Shown here: piece by piece, positions 19,471 to 29,279 of the stretch | How the letters are laid out: every line of letters starts with the position of its first letter | How positions within the stretch are numbered: position 1 is the stretch's first letter | Assembly (NCBI GenBank): GCA_903907075.1 | Contig: CAIVMQ010000054.1 | Location: 1-64,000, forward strand | Reading direction: 5' to 3' | Source: an uncultured Bacteroidia bacterium | GTDB lineage: Bacteria; Bacteroidota; Bacteroidia; Bacteroidales; Prolixibacteraceae | Length of the DNA stretch: 64,000 nt | Made by a program: the position numbers and the translations under genes | Notes under the pieces: generated by a model | Told to the model about the DNA's origin: nothing | Database searches by the model: none | What the model saw: the letters and a program-made list of their open reading frames with translations, nothing else

Positions 19471-21930
19471 CTAGTCGTTATCCGAATCGTTTGCGGCATT
19501 AAAAAATGCAGCGTGAACAGGAGGCGGACATATCGAGTTCAGTCCGTGAACGGCACCCCAAAGAACCTCATTAAAACGGGCATCTGGAACCAAATCTTCT
19601 TTGTCGAAATCAAATTTCTCACTCAACTTCGAGAGTTTATTGACTGCCGTATTTTTGAGGTTTAGATCGACGCGACATGGAAGCATTTGAAATGGAGGAT
19701 GGGTAGCCGTTTTATCAAAACATCGCCACAGAGGCTCCGCGGCAGCATCGTATTGACTCATTGGAGGTAATCCCAGAATTAATTCCATCGTGCGTAAAAG
19801 AGATGTAGTTGAATACATCGTATGATCGACATAGCCCTGTTTCACATAACCACCAGCAATATAAGCAGGGGAACGGTGAGCATCGACATGGTCGGGCCCA
19901 TTTTGAGCATCATCCTCCACGATAAGAACAACACTCTGATTCCAAATCGAGGAGTGACTCAGGTAGTCCACAAATAATCCGACAGCGAGATCATTATCTG
20001 CTACATGGGCGAAAGGTGTTGGACTTCCTTTACTTAAACCTTCGGTATGGTCATTCCCAAAACGGATAGTATTAAACTGTGGAACGCTATCTTTGGCTAG
20101 TAAGCGATCAAAATCACGTTTCCATTGATAAAACCGGGAGGTGTCTCGAACGGATAAATCCCATTTTGCATACTCAGGACAGAAATGACCTATCAAGGAA
20201 GGGAGTGCCGGCTCACCATTTTCTAAAATAAATTCGGCATAGGTCCGATAAGAAACCCCATTATTTTTGCAAAAATCCCATATAAATCCACTCTTATTGT
20301 TCGCAATCTTTCGAGACCCTTCTCCATCATACTCCCCTCCTCTTCCACCGTAGCTGGTAGGCCAATTCTTTTCGAGATAATCTGTTGCATAGCCGCCCAT
20401 CGTCCAACTATGCCCATCCGCACTCACCTCTCCATTGACATAAAAATTATCGAGCAACACAAATTGTCGTGCCAATGCATGTTGATTCGGGGTTATATTC
20501 TCCCCAAAAAGCACCAAGGTACTATCGCCATTACCTTGAGGAAGATCCCCCAATACCTGATCATAGGTTCGGTTTTCTTTTACTATATAAAAAACATGCT
20601 TGATTGGAGACTGTTCTCCCACTTTCTGCGGTATAGGATTACCCGATTCACCTGACGAACTTATATCGTTAGCCTTTGAATAAGGGGTATTTTGATAAAC
20701 AGACTGTGAGTAAATTTTCAACTGATCGTCTGATGGCACGTCAATGGTCTGGAGAGTCCCAGTGAATAAACCTCCGATATATTGAACCTTAACTCGCTTC
20801 TTTGTCCCTTTTTGGTAAATCACATCATCTCTTTTACTCATTGGATTTGGACCATTGGGATTTGCTTTTGAGGTTAATCCCTTGCCGTTTGCGACCAGGA
20901 TTTTATTTTTAAGGACCCTTACAGATGTCGGGTACCACCCGGTAGGTATAAACCCTTTACTCTTGCTGTTTCCAGGATTGCTAACATCAAAAACAGCTAA
21001 ACAGTTATTATCTGCATTGGCAATATAAAGCGTCTTCTCGTCGCCGCTAAGCGCAAGGCTATTGGGCGTCGATCCGGTTGGAGCATCAGGGAATAATGCG
21101 GTGTTTAAAATTTCGATCTCTTTATTTTTTTCGAGTGAAACGACCGACACCGAATTATCATTTCCATTTGCAACAAATAAATAGTTCTGATTTTCAGTCA
21201 GGCACAGATCATTTGGATTGTCACCAACCGCAATAGAGTGTTTGATTTGGAGTGCTTTGGTATCAACGACAACGATTTTATTACATCCCCAACAAGAGAT
21301 ATACAAGGTCTGACCATCATTAGACAATAAACAGGTATACCCTTCACCTTCAAGGGGAATTTGTTTCTTTATCTTTTTCAATTTTAAATCATACACATAA
21401 AGGGAGTTATTCTCTTTGGTAACGGCATAAAGCAGCTGTTTCTGATCATCAACGGCAATTCCGGCAATTGAAATAAGATTCGGCCAACCTTTGCCAATGA
21501 CCAGTGTATCTGAAGGGATTAATCGCCTCTCTTTGATCTGATATTTTAGAATCCAGTTATCATTTCCTCCCGATGCGTAGATAGACTTATCATCTTTGGA
21601 GAAGGTTAACCCAAGCCATCCTTTAGCCAGGACAACAGAATCGAGCAGTACTATTTTTTCAGCATCAAAAAGCTGGATGCTTTGCAAACTCTGTCCATTG
21701 TTTGTAACTGCGACCATTTTCCCTGAGTGAGAAACAGCAATATTGAGAGGTAGATCACCCACTGGAAGCATCTTTCCAACAGGAGATAACTTCCATCCGT
21801 TAGGCAATAGTACCCGATTTGACGCTATGGGATTAAGATATTGTCCACTGACCTGCATAAATAAACAAGAGAGAACAAGTACACAAATCAATTTATTTAC
21901 ACTTTTAAATAGTAGTGTTTCCATACGCAT
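19471..21930 (-). CDS. Bifunctional YncE-like beta-propeller / alkaline phosphatase-superfamily phosphoesterase
   Basis: YVTN-type repeats (SHSGKMVAVTNNGQ, LFVANGNDNSVSV) followed by YIVKENRTYDQVLGDLPQGNGD and VLIVEDDAQNGPDHVDAHRSPA. Confidence 0.85.
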   Translation of the reverse strand: MRMETLLFKSVNKLICVLVLSCLFMQVSGQYLNPIASNRVLLPNGWKLSPVGKMLPVGDLPLNIAVSHSGKMVAVTNNGQSLQSIQLFDAEKIVLLDSVVLAKGWLGLTFSKDDKSIYASGGNDNWILKYQIKERRLIPSDTLVIGKGWPNLISIAGIAVDDQKQLLYAVTKENNSLYVYDLKLKKIKKQIPLEGEGYTCLLSNDGQTLYISCWGCNKIVVVDTKALQIKHSIAVGDNPNDLCLTENQNYLFVANGNDNSVSVVSLEKNKEIEILNTALFPDAPTGSTPNSLALSGDEKTLYIANADNNCLAVFDVSNPGNSKSKGFIPTGWYPTSVRVLKNKILVANGKGLTSKANPNGPNPMSKRDDVIYQKGTKKRVKVQYIGGLFTGTLQTIDVPSDDQLKIYSQSVYQNTPYSKANDISSSGESGNPIPQKVGEQSPIKHVFYIVKENRTYDQVLGDLPQGNGDSTLVLFGENITPNQHALARQFVLLDNFYVNGEVSADGHSWTMGGYATDYLEKNWPTSYGGRGGEYDGEGSRKIANNKSGFIWDFCKNNGVSYRTYAEFILENGEPALPSLIGHFCPEYAKWDLSVRDTSRFYQWKRDFDRLLAKDSVPQFNTIRFGNDHTEGLSKGSPTPFAHVADNDLAVGLFVDYLSHSSIWNQSVVLIVEDDAQNGPDHVDAHRSPAYIAGGYVKQGYVDHTMYSTTSLLRTMELILGLPPMSQYDAAAEPLWRCFDKTATHPPFQMLPCRVDLNLKNTAVNKLSKLSEKFDFDKEDLVPDARFNEVLWGAVHGLNSICPPPVHAAFFNAANDSDND

Positions 21931-22140
21931 ATAGCCTTAAATTATTTTTTGAGATTATGAAGATTGAATCATTATTTTGCAATACTAATTTATTATTTCT
22001 TTTAAACCGGATTTGCAATCAAAATGTAACAACCAGCTACGGATAAAAACATCAATTCGTAGAATTAAAGTCACAAAACGCAGCTTGCGCTGAGTACAAA
22101 TTTACAGTAGCATTCTATCGAGCACCTTTACAATTTACTA

Positions 22141-23808
22141 TTAATAAATAAAACTACTCCCGCCTAAAAATTCACGAAGAACCGATGTTGGCGGAATCTC
22201 CTCTTCCGGAATAGACTCAAAATAGGATATAAAGATGAGTAGTCTCACAGCTTCCGAATATTCGGGGGTATTCTCTTTTACTTGTTTAAGCAGAGGACTG
22301 GCATACTTTTTAAGAACTGCGAGTTCATAAATAAGTGCTGAATTGAACATGATATCAGCATTTTCCTGAAACGGAAATATATGCTTCTCCTCACCTCGCC
22401 GGACACTTGGCCATCGCTGTATTGTGGTATAGGCATCGTATCCCCGGTATTTGCTGTCGCGGATAATCCGTCTCAGCAGCCGGTTGTCTGTGGTTGGGAT
22501 ATAGGTATGTTCGTCGATGGAGATCTGAGTTAAAGCAGAAACGAAAATGCGGTAAGTCTTTCCTGAATCAATTAAAGGCGTTAGTTTGGGATTCAAACCA
22601 TGAATACCCTCAATGATTAAGATGCTGTTTTTCTCCATCTTCATCGTCTTCCCATTAAACTTACGCTGTCCTGTTTGAAAATCGAAACGTGGTACCGACA
22701 TCTCTTCACCTGCAATAAGCCTTAGAAGGAAATCATTAAAATAGGGTATATCAATAGCTTCTAAAGATTCAAAATCGAGATTGCCACCCTCATCCAAGGG
22801 AGTAAACTCTCTGTTGACGAAAAAATTATCTACAGAAACTTCTATCGCATGCAGCCCATTAACAGCAAGCTGTATACCTAATTTACGACTAAAAGTAGTC
22901 TTTCCCGAACTCGAAGGACCTGCAATTAAAATAATGGTAATTTGATCTGTACGCTGCGATATCGCAGTAGCTATTTCAGCAATTTTCTTTTCATGTAAAG
23001 CCTCCGATATTTTAATCAGATCGCTATGTCGATTCTCTCGCCTTAAAGTATTCAATCTTGGAATATCCTCTACGCCCAAGATCTCAGCCCATTTCTTATG
23101 CTCCCTAAAGATCCCGAAGAGCTTATCCTGGTTTATTGCAGGCTGGGCTATTTGTAAATCACCAGGAATGGGGAATCGCATTAAAAATCCATCATAATAT
23201 TTAACAATGTCAAAATTGGTGATGCATCCTGTCGAGGTAAGCATATGACCGTAGAAAAAATTAATATGTTTTCCGAGGAAGAATAGCGGGGCATAAAGCC
23301 TTCCATAACCCCGATAAAGTTCCGCTTTACGGCCTAATCCATGCGCTTCGAGAAGAGATATCGCGGTGCCAGTAAGGATCATCTTTCGTTCAACAGCAAT
23401 ATCACTGTCGATTATCGACTGCATCTCTGCCTTAATCAACTGAACATCAGATTCCATAAAAGTCCGGTCGAGATTCTCCAGTTCACAATAGTATCCCTTT
23501 GAGATTGGATGATCAATTTTCAGGCTCACCTCAGGCCATAGATTCCGTATTGCCGCAAAAAGAATAAATGAAAGAGTCCTTAGATACATGCGTTGTCCAT
23601 CACGACACGAATAATCGATAAATTCGATTAACCGGGGCTTTACCATCTCATAGTCGAGTGGCTTAGGACGATGATTCACATAAGCCCCTAAGATAGGATT
23701 TGTCGTCTGTACAGCGAATAACTGGGCTATCTCAGCTAATGTCGTTCCGAGCGGAAATTCACCTTCACTATCCGAATTAACACACCTGATTGCAATTTTC
23801 TTTACCAT
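22141..23808 (-). CDS. Nucleoside kinase (TGS/SAD-like N-terminus fused to uridine kinase/phosphoribulokinase domain)
   Basis: EFPLGTTLAEIAQLF TGS-like; IILIAGPSSSGKTTFSRKL P-loop; VSVDNFFVNREFTPLDEGGNLDFE. Confidence 0.88.
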   Translation of the reverse strand: MVKKIAIRCVNSDSEGEFPLGTTLAEIAQLFAVQTTNPILGAYVNHRPKPLDYEMVKPRLIEFIDYSCRDGQRMYLRTLSFILFAAIRNLWPEVSLKIDHPISKGYYCELENLDRTFMESDVQLIKAEMQSIIDSDIAVERKMILTGTAISLLEAHGLGRKAELYRGYGRLYAPLFFLGKHINFFYGHMLTSTGCITNFDIVKYYDGFLMRFPIPGDLQIAQPAINQDKLFGIFREHKKWAEILGVEDIPRLNTLRRENRHSDLIKISEALHEKKIAEIATAISQRTDQITIILIAGPSSSGKTTFSRKLGIQLAVNGLHAIEVSVDNFFVNREFTPLDEGGNLDFESLEAIDIPYFNDFLLRLIAGEEMSVPRFDFQTGQRKFNGKTMKMEKNSILIIEGIHGLNPKLTPLIDSGKTYRIFVSALTQISIDEHTYIPTTDNRLLRRIIRDSKYRGYDAYTTIQRWPSVRRGEEKHIFPFQENADIMFNSALIYELAVLKKYASPLLKQVKENTPEYSEAVRLLIFISYFESIPEEEIPPTSVLREFLGGSSFIY

Positions 23809-24040
23809 AACGGATCAATTACTTATCAAAAGAAATCACAAGATAACTTTTTTGCGCGACAAGTGAATCAAAACAATGGAGAATATTAAAGACACGGGAA
23901 GCAATAGTTTTCCTTCACGACAAAGGCTAAATGGAATAGATTAGATTCCTCGTTCTGCTAAGTTTAATTGAAAACCGAATTCCTTATTTTATTGTCGATT
24001 ATCATACGAATAGAACTTTCTTACTCAACAGTCTCTGTTT

Positions 24041-24439
24041 CTAAAGGACCTTAGCTGACTTTGACTCCAAATTTTGCAAAGCCAACAAGATAGCCTTCGG
24101 ATTATGATCCACTATCGATCCTCCTAAAGCCACCACCGAAGCAGCCACATCAATAGCATATTGTATCTCATTCAGACTATTCAAAGTCGCTTTTATTTGC
24201 TCTGTGACACGTCCTAGAGCGATCAGAGAACGATCTGCATCCTCCATTATCAATTGTGAAGACCACGTAAAATTATCGTTTGCATAATTTAATATCTTCG
24301 AGCACATCTGCTCAAGGGCCTTATTTTGAGATGGCGCTAGCTGAGAATAATTCTCACGCCTAAATTGCCCCAATAAGCTACCTAGAATTAAAAATCGGTT
24401 AGCTAACTCATTCATTTTTTCTGCAGTTATCCGTTCCAT
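24041..24439 (-). CDS. Hypothetical helical protein
   Basis: 132 aa ORF; starts 1 nt after stop of the upstream lipoprotein gene. Confidence 0.6.
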   Translation of the reverse strand: MERITAEKMNELANRFLILGSLLGQFRRENYSQLAPSQNKALEQMCSKILNYANDNFTWSSQLIMEDADRSLIALGRVTEQIKATLNSLNEIQYAIDVAASVVALGGSIVDHNPKAILLALQNLESKSAKVL

Positions 24440-24440
24440 C

Positions 24441-25298
24441 TTACTGAATCGTTAGTTTATTAAAATTGTCTATTAACTGCTGCAACTCACTCACAAACAG
24501 GTTAAGTTGTGCTTTACTCTCCTGATCGCCGGGTTTATCAATTGCCTCAGCCAAATTCACCTCTCCTTGACCAATTTTCTGTAGTGTCTTGGAATAGGAA
24601 AGAAGCTGTTTTTTTATTAATTCGATTTGATCTCGCTTTTTATAATAGGTCTCTACTGCCTCTCTCCTCTCCCATGTTGTGAGTGTTGTATCTTTTAGTA
24701 GAACGAAATAGTACTCCTTAAGGATCTCTTTCTGAACAGATAACTTACCAGATAAATTTTCGGAGAGATTGAACTTCAGGCATGCGATTAAAACCTGAAA
24801 AGGCTCATTGCCGGCCACAAGATAGTCCCGAAGTTGATGTTTTCTGTATTTATCGGTAACAGATCGCAGTAAAATCCTTGAAATTGTACCATAAGCTTCT
24901 ACCTGGCTTTTCTCGATCTTCAAAGAGGGATTTTCTATTTTTTTTAATTCATCCGATAATGACTCTAAGTTATAAGCGGTGAGTTTATTATTCGATAATT
25001 TTGTCAGACCATCGAGATACCCTCTCACCGCTTTATAAATCGCTAAGGTTACCTGATCACCTTTTTTATCTTCCGCACAATTACATGGTGGAGACTCAAG
25101 ATTTAACTCGGCTATTGTTTTGGAATAACAATTTTCAAGGCAATTTTTCTCAAATCCATAATCGATCTCCTCGAATTTTTGAATTCCCTTGAATGCAGAG
25201 GCGGAGAAATCAGAGGTGTTTTTGAGACTCGAGCAACCTATTAGAAGACTAGCCGTTAACAGAGTAACCATTAAAGCATGTAATAATGAGCACCTCAT
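24441..25298 (-). CDS. Hypothetical helical lipoprotein
   Basis: MRCSLLHALMVTLLTASLLIGCSSLKN lipobox (start moved from 25388). Confidence 0.65.
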   Translation of the reverse strand: MRCSLLHALMVTLLTASLLIGCSSLKNTSDFSASAFKGIQKFEEIDYGFEKNCLENCYSKTIAELNLESPPCNCAEDKKGDQVTLAIYKAVRGYLDGLTKLSNNKLTAYNLESLSDELKKIENPSLKIEKSQVEAYGTISRILLRSVTDKYRKHQLRDYLVAGNEPFQVLIACLKFNLSENLSGKLSVQKEILKEYYFVLLKDTTLTTWERREAVETYYKKRDQIELIKKQLLSYSKTLQKIGQGEVNLAEAIDKPGDQESKAQLNLFVSELQQLIDNFNKLTIQ

Positions 25299-25461
25299 TT
25301 GATAATTTATAAGATTGCAATCATTCGCGATCTGTTTTTGATCAGGGTAATCTAATTGCCCCTTTAAATTGTTAATACGGTAGTGCATACAAAAAGTTAC
25401 AACAACACGACTGGAGGTTAGTATAAAATCAACGGCTATTCCTCTTTAATCTGAATTAGAC

Positions 25462-25469
25462 TAAATTTG
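25462..25469 (+). promoter_or_regulatory. Putative -7 element TAAATTTG upstream of rdgB
   Basis: Exact TAnnTTTG, 21 nt before ATG. Confidence 0.5.
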
Positions 25470-25490
25470 CAACAAATCACCCTATACGTC

Positions 25491-26072
25491 ATGAGGAAAC
25501 TGGTATTTGCAACCAATAACGATCACAAGCTGAAAGAAATAACTCAGTTAATGCCAATGTATTTTGAACTTCTTAGCCTCAAAGATATCGGATGTTCCGA
25601 AGATATTCCCGAGACCGGTCCTACCTTGGAGGTTAATGCAGCTCAAAAATCATTTTACATCTGGGAGAAATACCGAATGAACTGCTTTGCTGATGATACC
25701 GGCCTTGAGATAGAGGCATTAGCTAATGAGCCTGGGGTTTATTCGGCACGCTATGCCGGAGAAGAGAAAAGTGCATCGGCAAACATGGATATGGTGCTCG
25801 AAAAAATGGCTGGAATAACTAATCGAAGAGCCCGTTTCAGATGTGTAATCTCCTTAATATTAGAGGGGATGGAGATTCAGTTCGAGGGAGTTGTTCTGGG
25901 TGAGATCCTTCCGCAAAGAGCAGGGGAAGCCGGATTTGGTTATGATCCAATTTTTAGACCTGAAGGATATTCAAAATCATTTGCTCAAATGTCTGAAATT
26001 GAAAAAAATAGCGTAAGTCATCGGGGACGGGCGGCAGAAAAGCTCATAGAATATCTGACAAAGCTGCACTAA
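25491..26072 (+). CDS. rdgB: RdgB/HAM1 family non-canonical purine NTP pyrophosphatase
   Basis: MRKLVFATNNDHKLKEI; CFADDTGLEIEAL; GFGYDPIFRPEG; SHRGRA. Confidence 0.92.
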   Translation: MRKLVFATNNDHKLKEITQLMPMYFELLSLKDIGCSEDIPETGPTLEVNAAQKSFYIWEKYRMNCFADDTGLEIEALANEPGVYSARYAGEEKSASANMDMVLEKMAGITNRRARFRCVISLILEGMEIQFEGVVLGEILPQRAGEAGFGYDPIFRPEGYSKSFAQMSEIEKNSVSHRGRAAEKLIEYLTKLH

Positions 26073-26119
26073 TCTCAACCCCTTATCTCGTTTTAACCTA
26101 TCGCCTAAAGTCGATTTGC

Positions 26120-28432
26120 ATGATGCGTGTCAGATTACAACTTTGGTTATTCCTTATTACCGGCAATCTCCTTTCATTTCAGATGCAGGCAAACAACTGG
26201 CATTCATATTTGTCATATTACCAAACTTTTGCCATTGTTCAAGGAGACCAGCAGATTTTTGCCGCAAACCAATCGGGATTATTTGCCTATCATCTTACTG
26301 ATAAAAGTTTTACTACAGCCTCTACTGTCGAAGGGCTTTCCGATAGTGGGATATCTTCAATTTGTTACTCCTCTTCAATCAAAGGGGTGCTCATTGGTTA
26401 TGAAAATGGGAATCTTGACATCCTCTCTGGAAAGCGTGTTCGCAATCTGCCATACATTAAAATCAAAACTTCAATAGCGAAGAAATCAATTAATAATATC
26501 CTTAGTGACGGTGATTTTGCCTGGTTAAGTTGTGATTTCGGTATAGTCAAAATAAATCTCAGAAAATGGGAGGTCGCCGAGACATGGATAATCGGTGCGC
26601 AGGCAAGTACAATTGCAGTAAAAGATCTTACGGCTGATGATTCCTATTTCTGGGCTGCAACCGAGGTCGGATTATATAAAGCAGCAAAGAATAATCCCAA
26701 TCTTCAGGATTTTCAAAGCTGGGAACTCCAAGATGATCCGTTGCTTTTGAATAAATCATTCAGCTCAATTGCGGTATACCAGGGAAGAATATTTGTGACC
26801 GATAGTGATGGTCGTTGTTATTCCTATTTAGGGGGAGTTTGGAAGCAGGTCTATTCAGAGATTACAGGGATTCACAAAATAAAAGCATCAAGCTCTGGCG
26901 TGATGGTGATTAGTGATTCCCGTGTCGATGTGATTTCATTAAATAGTCAACGAACTATAACGAACTATGGAAATTTAACACCTCAAAACGTTAAGATATC
27001 GCCTCAGGATCTACTCATTGCAGATTCTGGAGAGCTTTGGATTGGAGATCATATCTTTGGATTAATCAATCAGACACAATCCGGCATGTTTAACTTAGTG
27101 GTCCCGGCAAGTCCGGCTGACAATAATGCTTCAAAATTAAGAATAACAGAAACAGGGCTCTATGTGGCAACGGCCTCAACTGATCCTGAGGTGGAGGATA
27201 TACCTGCGGCAATTCATCGCCTGCAACAACAGCAGTGGTTTTCGCTAAATGAATACACCCAGTCCAATTTGAGCGGGTTTAAAAATATCACGCAGGTGGT
27301 TCCCTCACCATCTAATGGCGAACATTTTTGGGCCTCAACACGAGGAGATGGGCTGCTTGAATTCGAGGGTCTTAAGATGGTTAAAAATTATAATTCAACA
27401 AATTCAACCCTTGCATCCTTTAATGGCAAGTGCCAAACCGGAGGGCTTGCAGTAGATAAAAGCGGCAACCTATGGGTTACAAACCCTTTTGTTCAAAATC
27501 AGTTACATCTTTTAAAACCGGATGGCACATTCAAATCGCTTCATTACCCTGGCATTGACAATCAATCTGAGGCTGCCGGAGAGCTAATTATTTCCCAAAA
27601 AGATACAAAATGGATTATTGTAAATAATTCAGATCTTTTTGCCCTGAAAACAGGTGCTACTCCCGATAATATGATGGATGATCAATATCGAAAAACAGCT
27701 GTAAGAAGTCGATTTTCGAATAGTGAAACAACCATTATTAAAGGGCACAACCAGCTTAATGCTTTGGTGGAGGATCACAATGGTTATTTATGGGCTGGGA
27801 CAGAAAATGGTGTCGTTCTCTATTCTGATCCGGAGTCGCTGTTTAAGGATACCGATTTTTATGGCATTCAACCCAGCGTAGATTTAGGAGATGACTTATT
27901 TCATCCTCTACTTGAAAATATGACTATTAATACTATAGCTATCGACGGAGGTAACCGAAAATGGTTTGGAACGACTAATTCAGGTGTTTACCTTTACTCC
28001 GAAGATGGATCAAGGATGTTAACCCATTTTGACACAGAAAATTCGCCACTATTTTCTAATCATATTAACAATATTGCGATTGACAACCGCACGGGGGAAG
28101 TATTTTTCGCCACCGATCAAGGGCTGTTATCGTACAATGGTGATGCTACCTTAGGGGAAAAAACGTTTAATCATCTTTATGTTTGGCCAAATCCTGTTAG
28201 GGAGACTTTTCATGGTGATATTACGATCGATGGTTTAACTGCCGAATCGGATATTAAAATTACAGATATCACCGGTAAGTTAATTTACAAGACCACTTCC
28301 AATGGAGGGCGAGCGACATGGAATGGGAGAGCTCGAAACGGAGACCGGGCAAATACCGGTGTTTACCTCATATTTTGCAGCAGTAGCGATGGAGCACAAT
28401 CGCGGGTAATCAAATTATTACTAATTCATTAA
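26120..28432 (+). CDS. porZ: PorZ-like two-beta-propeller T9SS protein with C-terminal sorting-like domain
   Basis: NNWHSYLSYYQTFAIVQGDQQIFAANQSGLFAYHLTDKSFTTASTVEGLSDSGIS; propeller repeats; LYVWPNPVRETFHGDITIDGL tail; upstream of recO. Confidence 0.82.
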   Translation: MMRVRLQLWLFLITGNLLSFQMQANNWHSYLSYYQTFAIVQGDQQIFAANQSGLFAYHLTDKSFTTASTVEGLSDSGISSICYSSSIKGVLIGYENGNLDILSGKRVRNLPYIKIKTSIAKKSINNILSDGDFAWLSCDFGIVKINLRKWEVAETWIIGAQASTIAVKDLTADDSYFWAATEVGLYKAAKNNPNLQDFQSWELQDDPLLLNKSFSSIAVYQGRIFVTDSDGRCYSYLGGVWKQVYSEITGIHKIKASSSGVMVISDSRVDVISLNSQRTITNYGNLTPQNVKISPQDLLIADSGELWIGDHIFGLINQTQSGMFNLVVPASPADNNASKLRITETGLYVATASTDPEVEDIPAAIHRLQQQQWFSLNEYTQSNLSGFKNITQVVPSPSNGEHFWASTRGDGLLEFEGLKMVKNYNSTNSTLASFNGKCQTGGLAVDKSGNLWVTNPFVQNQLHLLKPDGTFKSLHYPGIDNQSEAAGELIISQKDTKWIIVNNSDLFALKTGATPDNMMDDQYRKTAVRSRFSNSETTIIKGHNQLNALVEDHNGYLWAGTENGVVLYSDPESLFKDTDFYGIQPSVDLGDDLFHPLLENMTINTIAIDGGNRKWFGTTNSGVYLYSEDGSRMLTHFDTENSPLFSNHINNIAIDNRTGEVFFATDQGLLSYNGDATLGEKTFNHLYVWPNPVRETFHGDITIDGLTAESDIKITDITGKLIYKTTSNGGRATWNGRARNGDRANTGVYLIFCSSSDGAQSRVIKLLLIH

Positions 28433-28435
28433 CCA

Positions 28436-29161
28436 ATGCATCAAAAGACACGTGGAATAGTTTTACACAGCATAAAATATGGGGAGAGGGGGTTAATTAC
28501 GACCATCTACACCGAGTCATTTGGCAGAATGTCGTTTATTATGCAGGGCATTCACAGTAAAAAATCGGTTGTAAAAGCCAATCTTTTGAGGCAGCTATCT
28601 CTCTTGGAGATGGAGGTTGATTTTAGGCATGGGCACGAATTACAGCGCGTAAGAGAGATTAAAAATAGCTCTCCATTTAGCACAATACCTTATGAGATTA
28701 CAAAATCAACTCAAGCTCTTTTTCTCGCTGAGCTGTTATTTAAAGTCCTTCGCGAGGAAGAATCCCGACCTGAGTTATTCGCATTTCTATACGGATCGAT
28801 TCAGTTCCTTGACTTAATGGAGGAGGGAATTTCAAATTTTCACCTGCTATTTTTGATTCAGCTATCCCGATATTTGGGCTTTGCCCCGACAAACAACTAT
28901 TCGGCATCAGAGCCCTATTTTGATCTTATTGCCGGTAAATTTGCGATTAGCCCACCCGATCACCCATGGCATTTGAAGGAATCAGAAAGCGAAATCCTTT
29001 CTAAATTACTTGAAATGAACTACCAAGACGCTCTTTTTTTCAAACCGGATCAAGCAATTAGGCAAACTTTTATCTCTTTTATCCTTGAATATTATGGTCT
29101 TCACTTGGGGAATAAACTTCAGATAAAGTCACTCGATATACTCAAGCAACTTTTTCATTAA
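28436..29161 (+). CDS. recO: DNA repair protein RecO
   Basis: KTRGIVLHSIKYGERGLITTIYTESFGRMSFIMQG. Confidence 0.88.
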   Translation: MHQKTRGIVLHSIKYGERGLITTIYTESFGRMSFIMQGIHSKKSVVKANLLRQLSLLEMEVDFRHGHELQRVREIKNSSPFSTIPYEITKSTQALFLAELLFKVLREEESRPELFAFLYGSIQFLDLMEEGISNFHLLFLIQLSRYLGFAPTNNYSASEPYFDLIAGKFAISPPDHPWHLKESESEILSKLLEMNYQDALFFKPDQAIRQTFISFILEYYGLHLGNKLQIKSLDILKQLFH

Positions 29162-29248
29162 TAACCAATTAAACTTTTAAAAAGATCTAAAACTGTTTAA
29201 TTGTAACTTACGCAGCTATCGATTAGCCTTCAAGATTAAAAAAAATAC

Positions 29249-29256
29249 TATTTTTG
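29249..29256 (+). promoter_or_regulatory. Putative -7 element TATTTTTG upstream of 29280
   Basis: Exact TAnnTTTG, 23 nt before ATG. Confidence 0.45.
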
Positions 29257-29279
29257 TGGTAGTAATTTTTTAGAATAAA

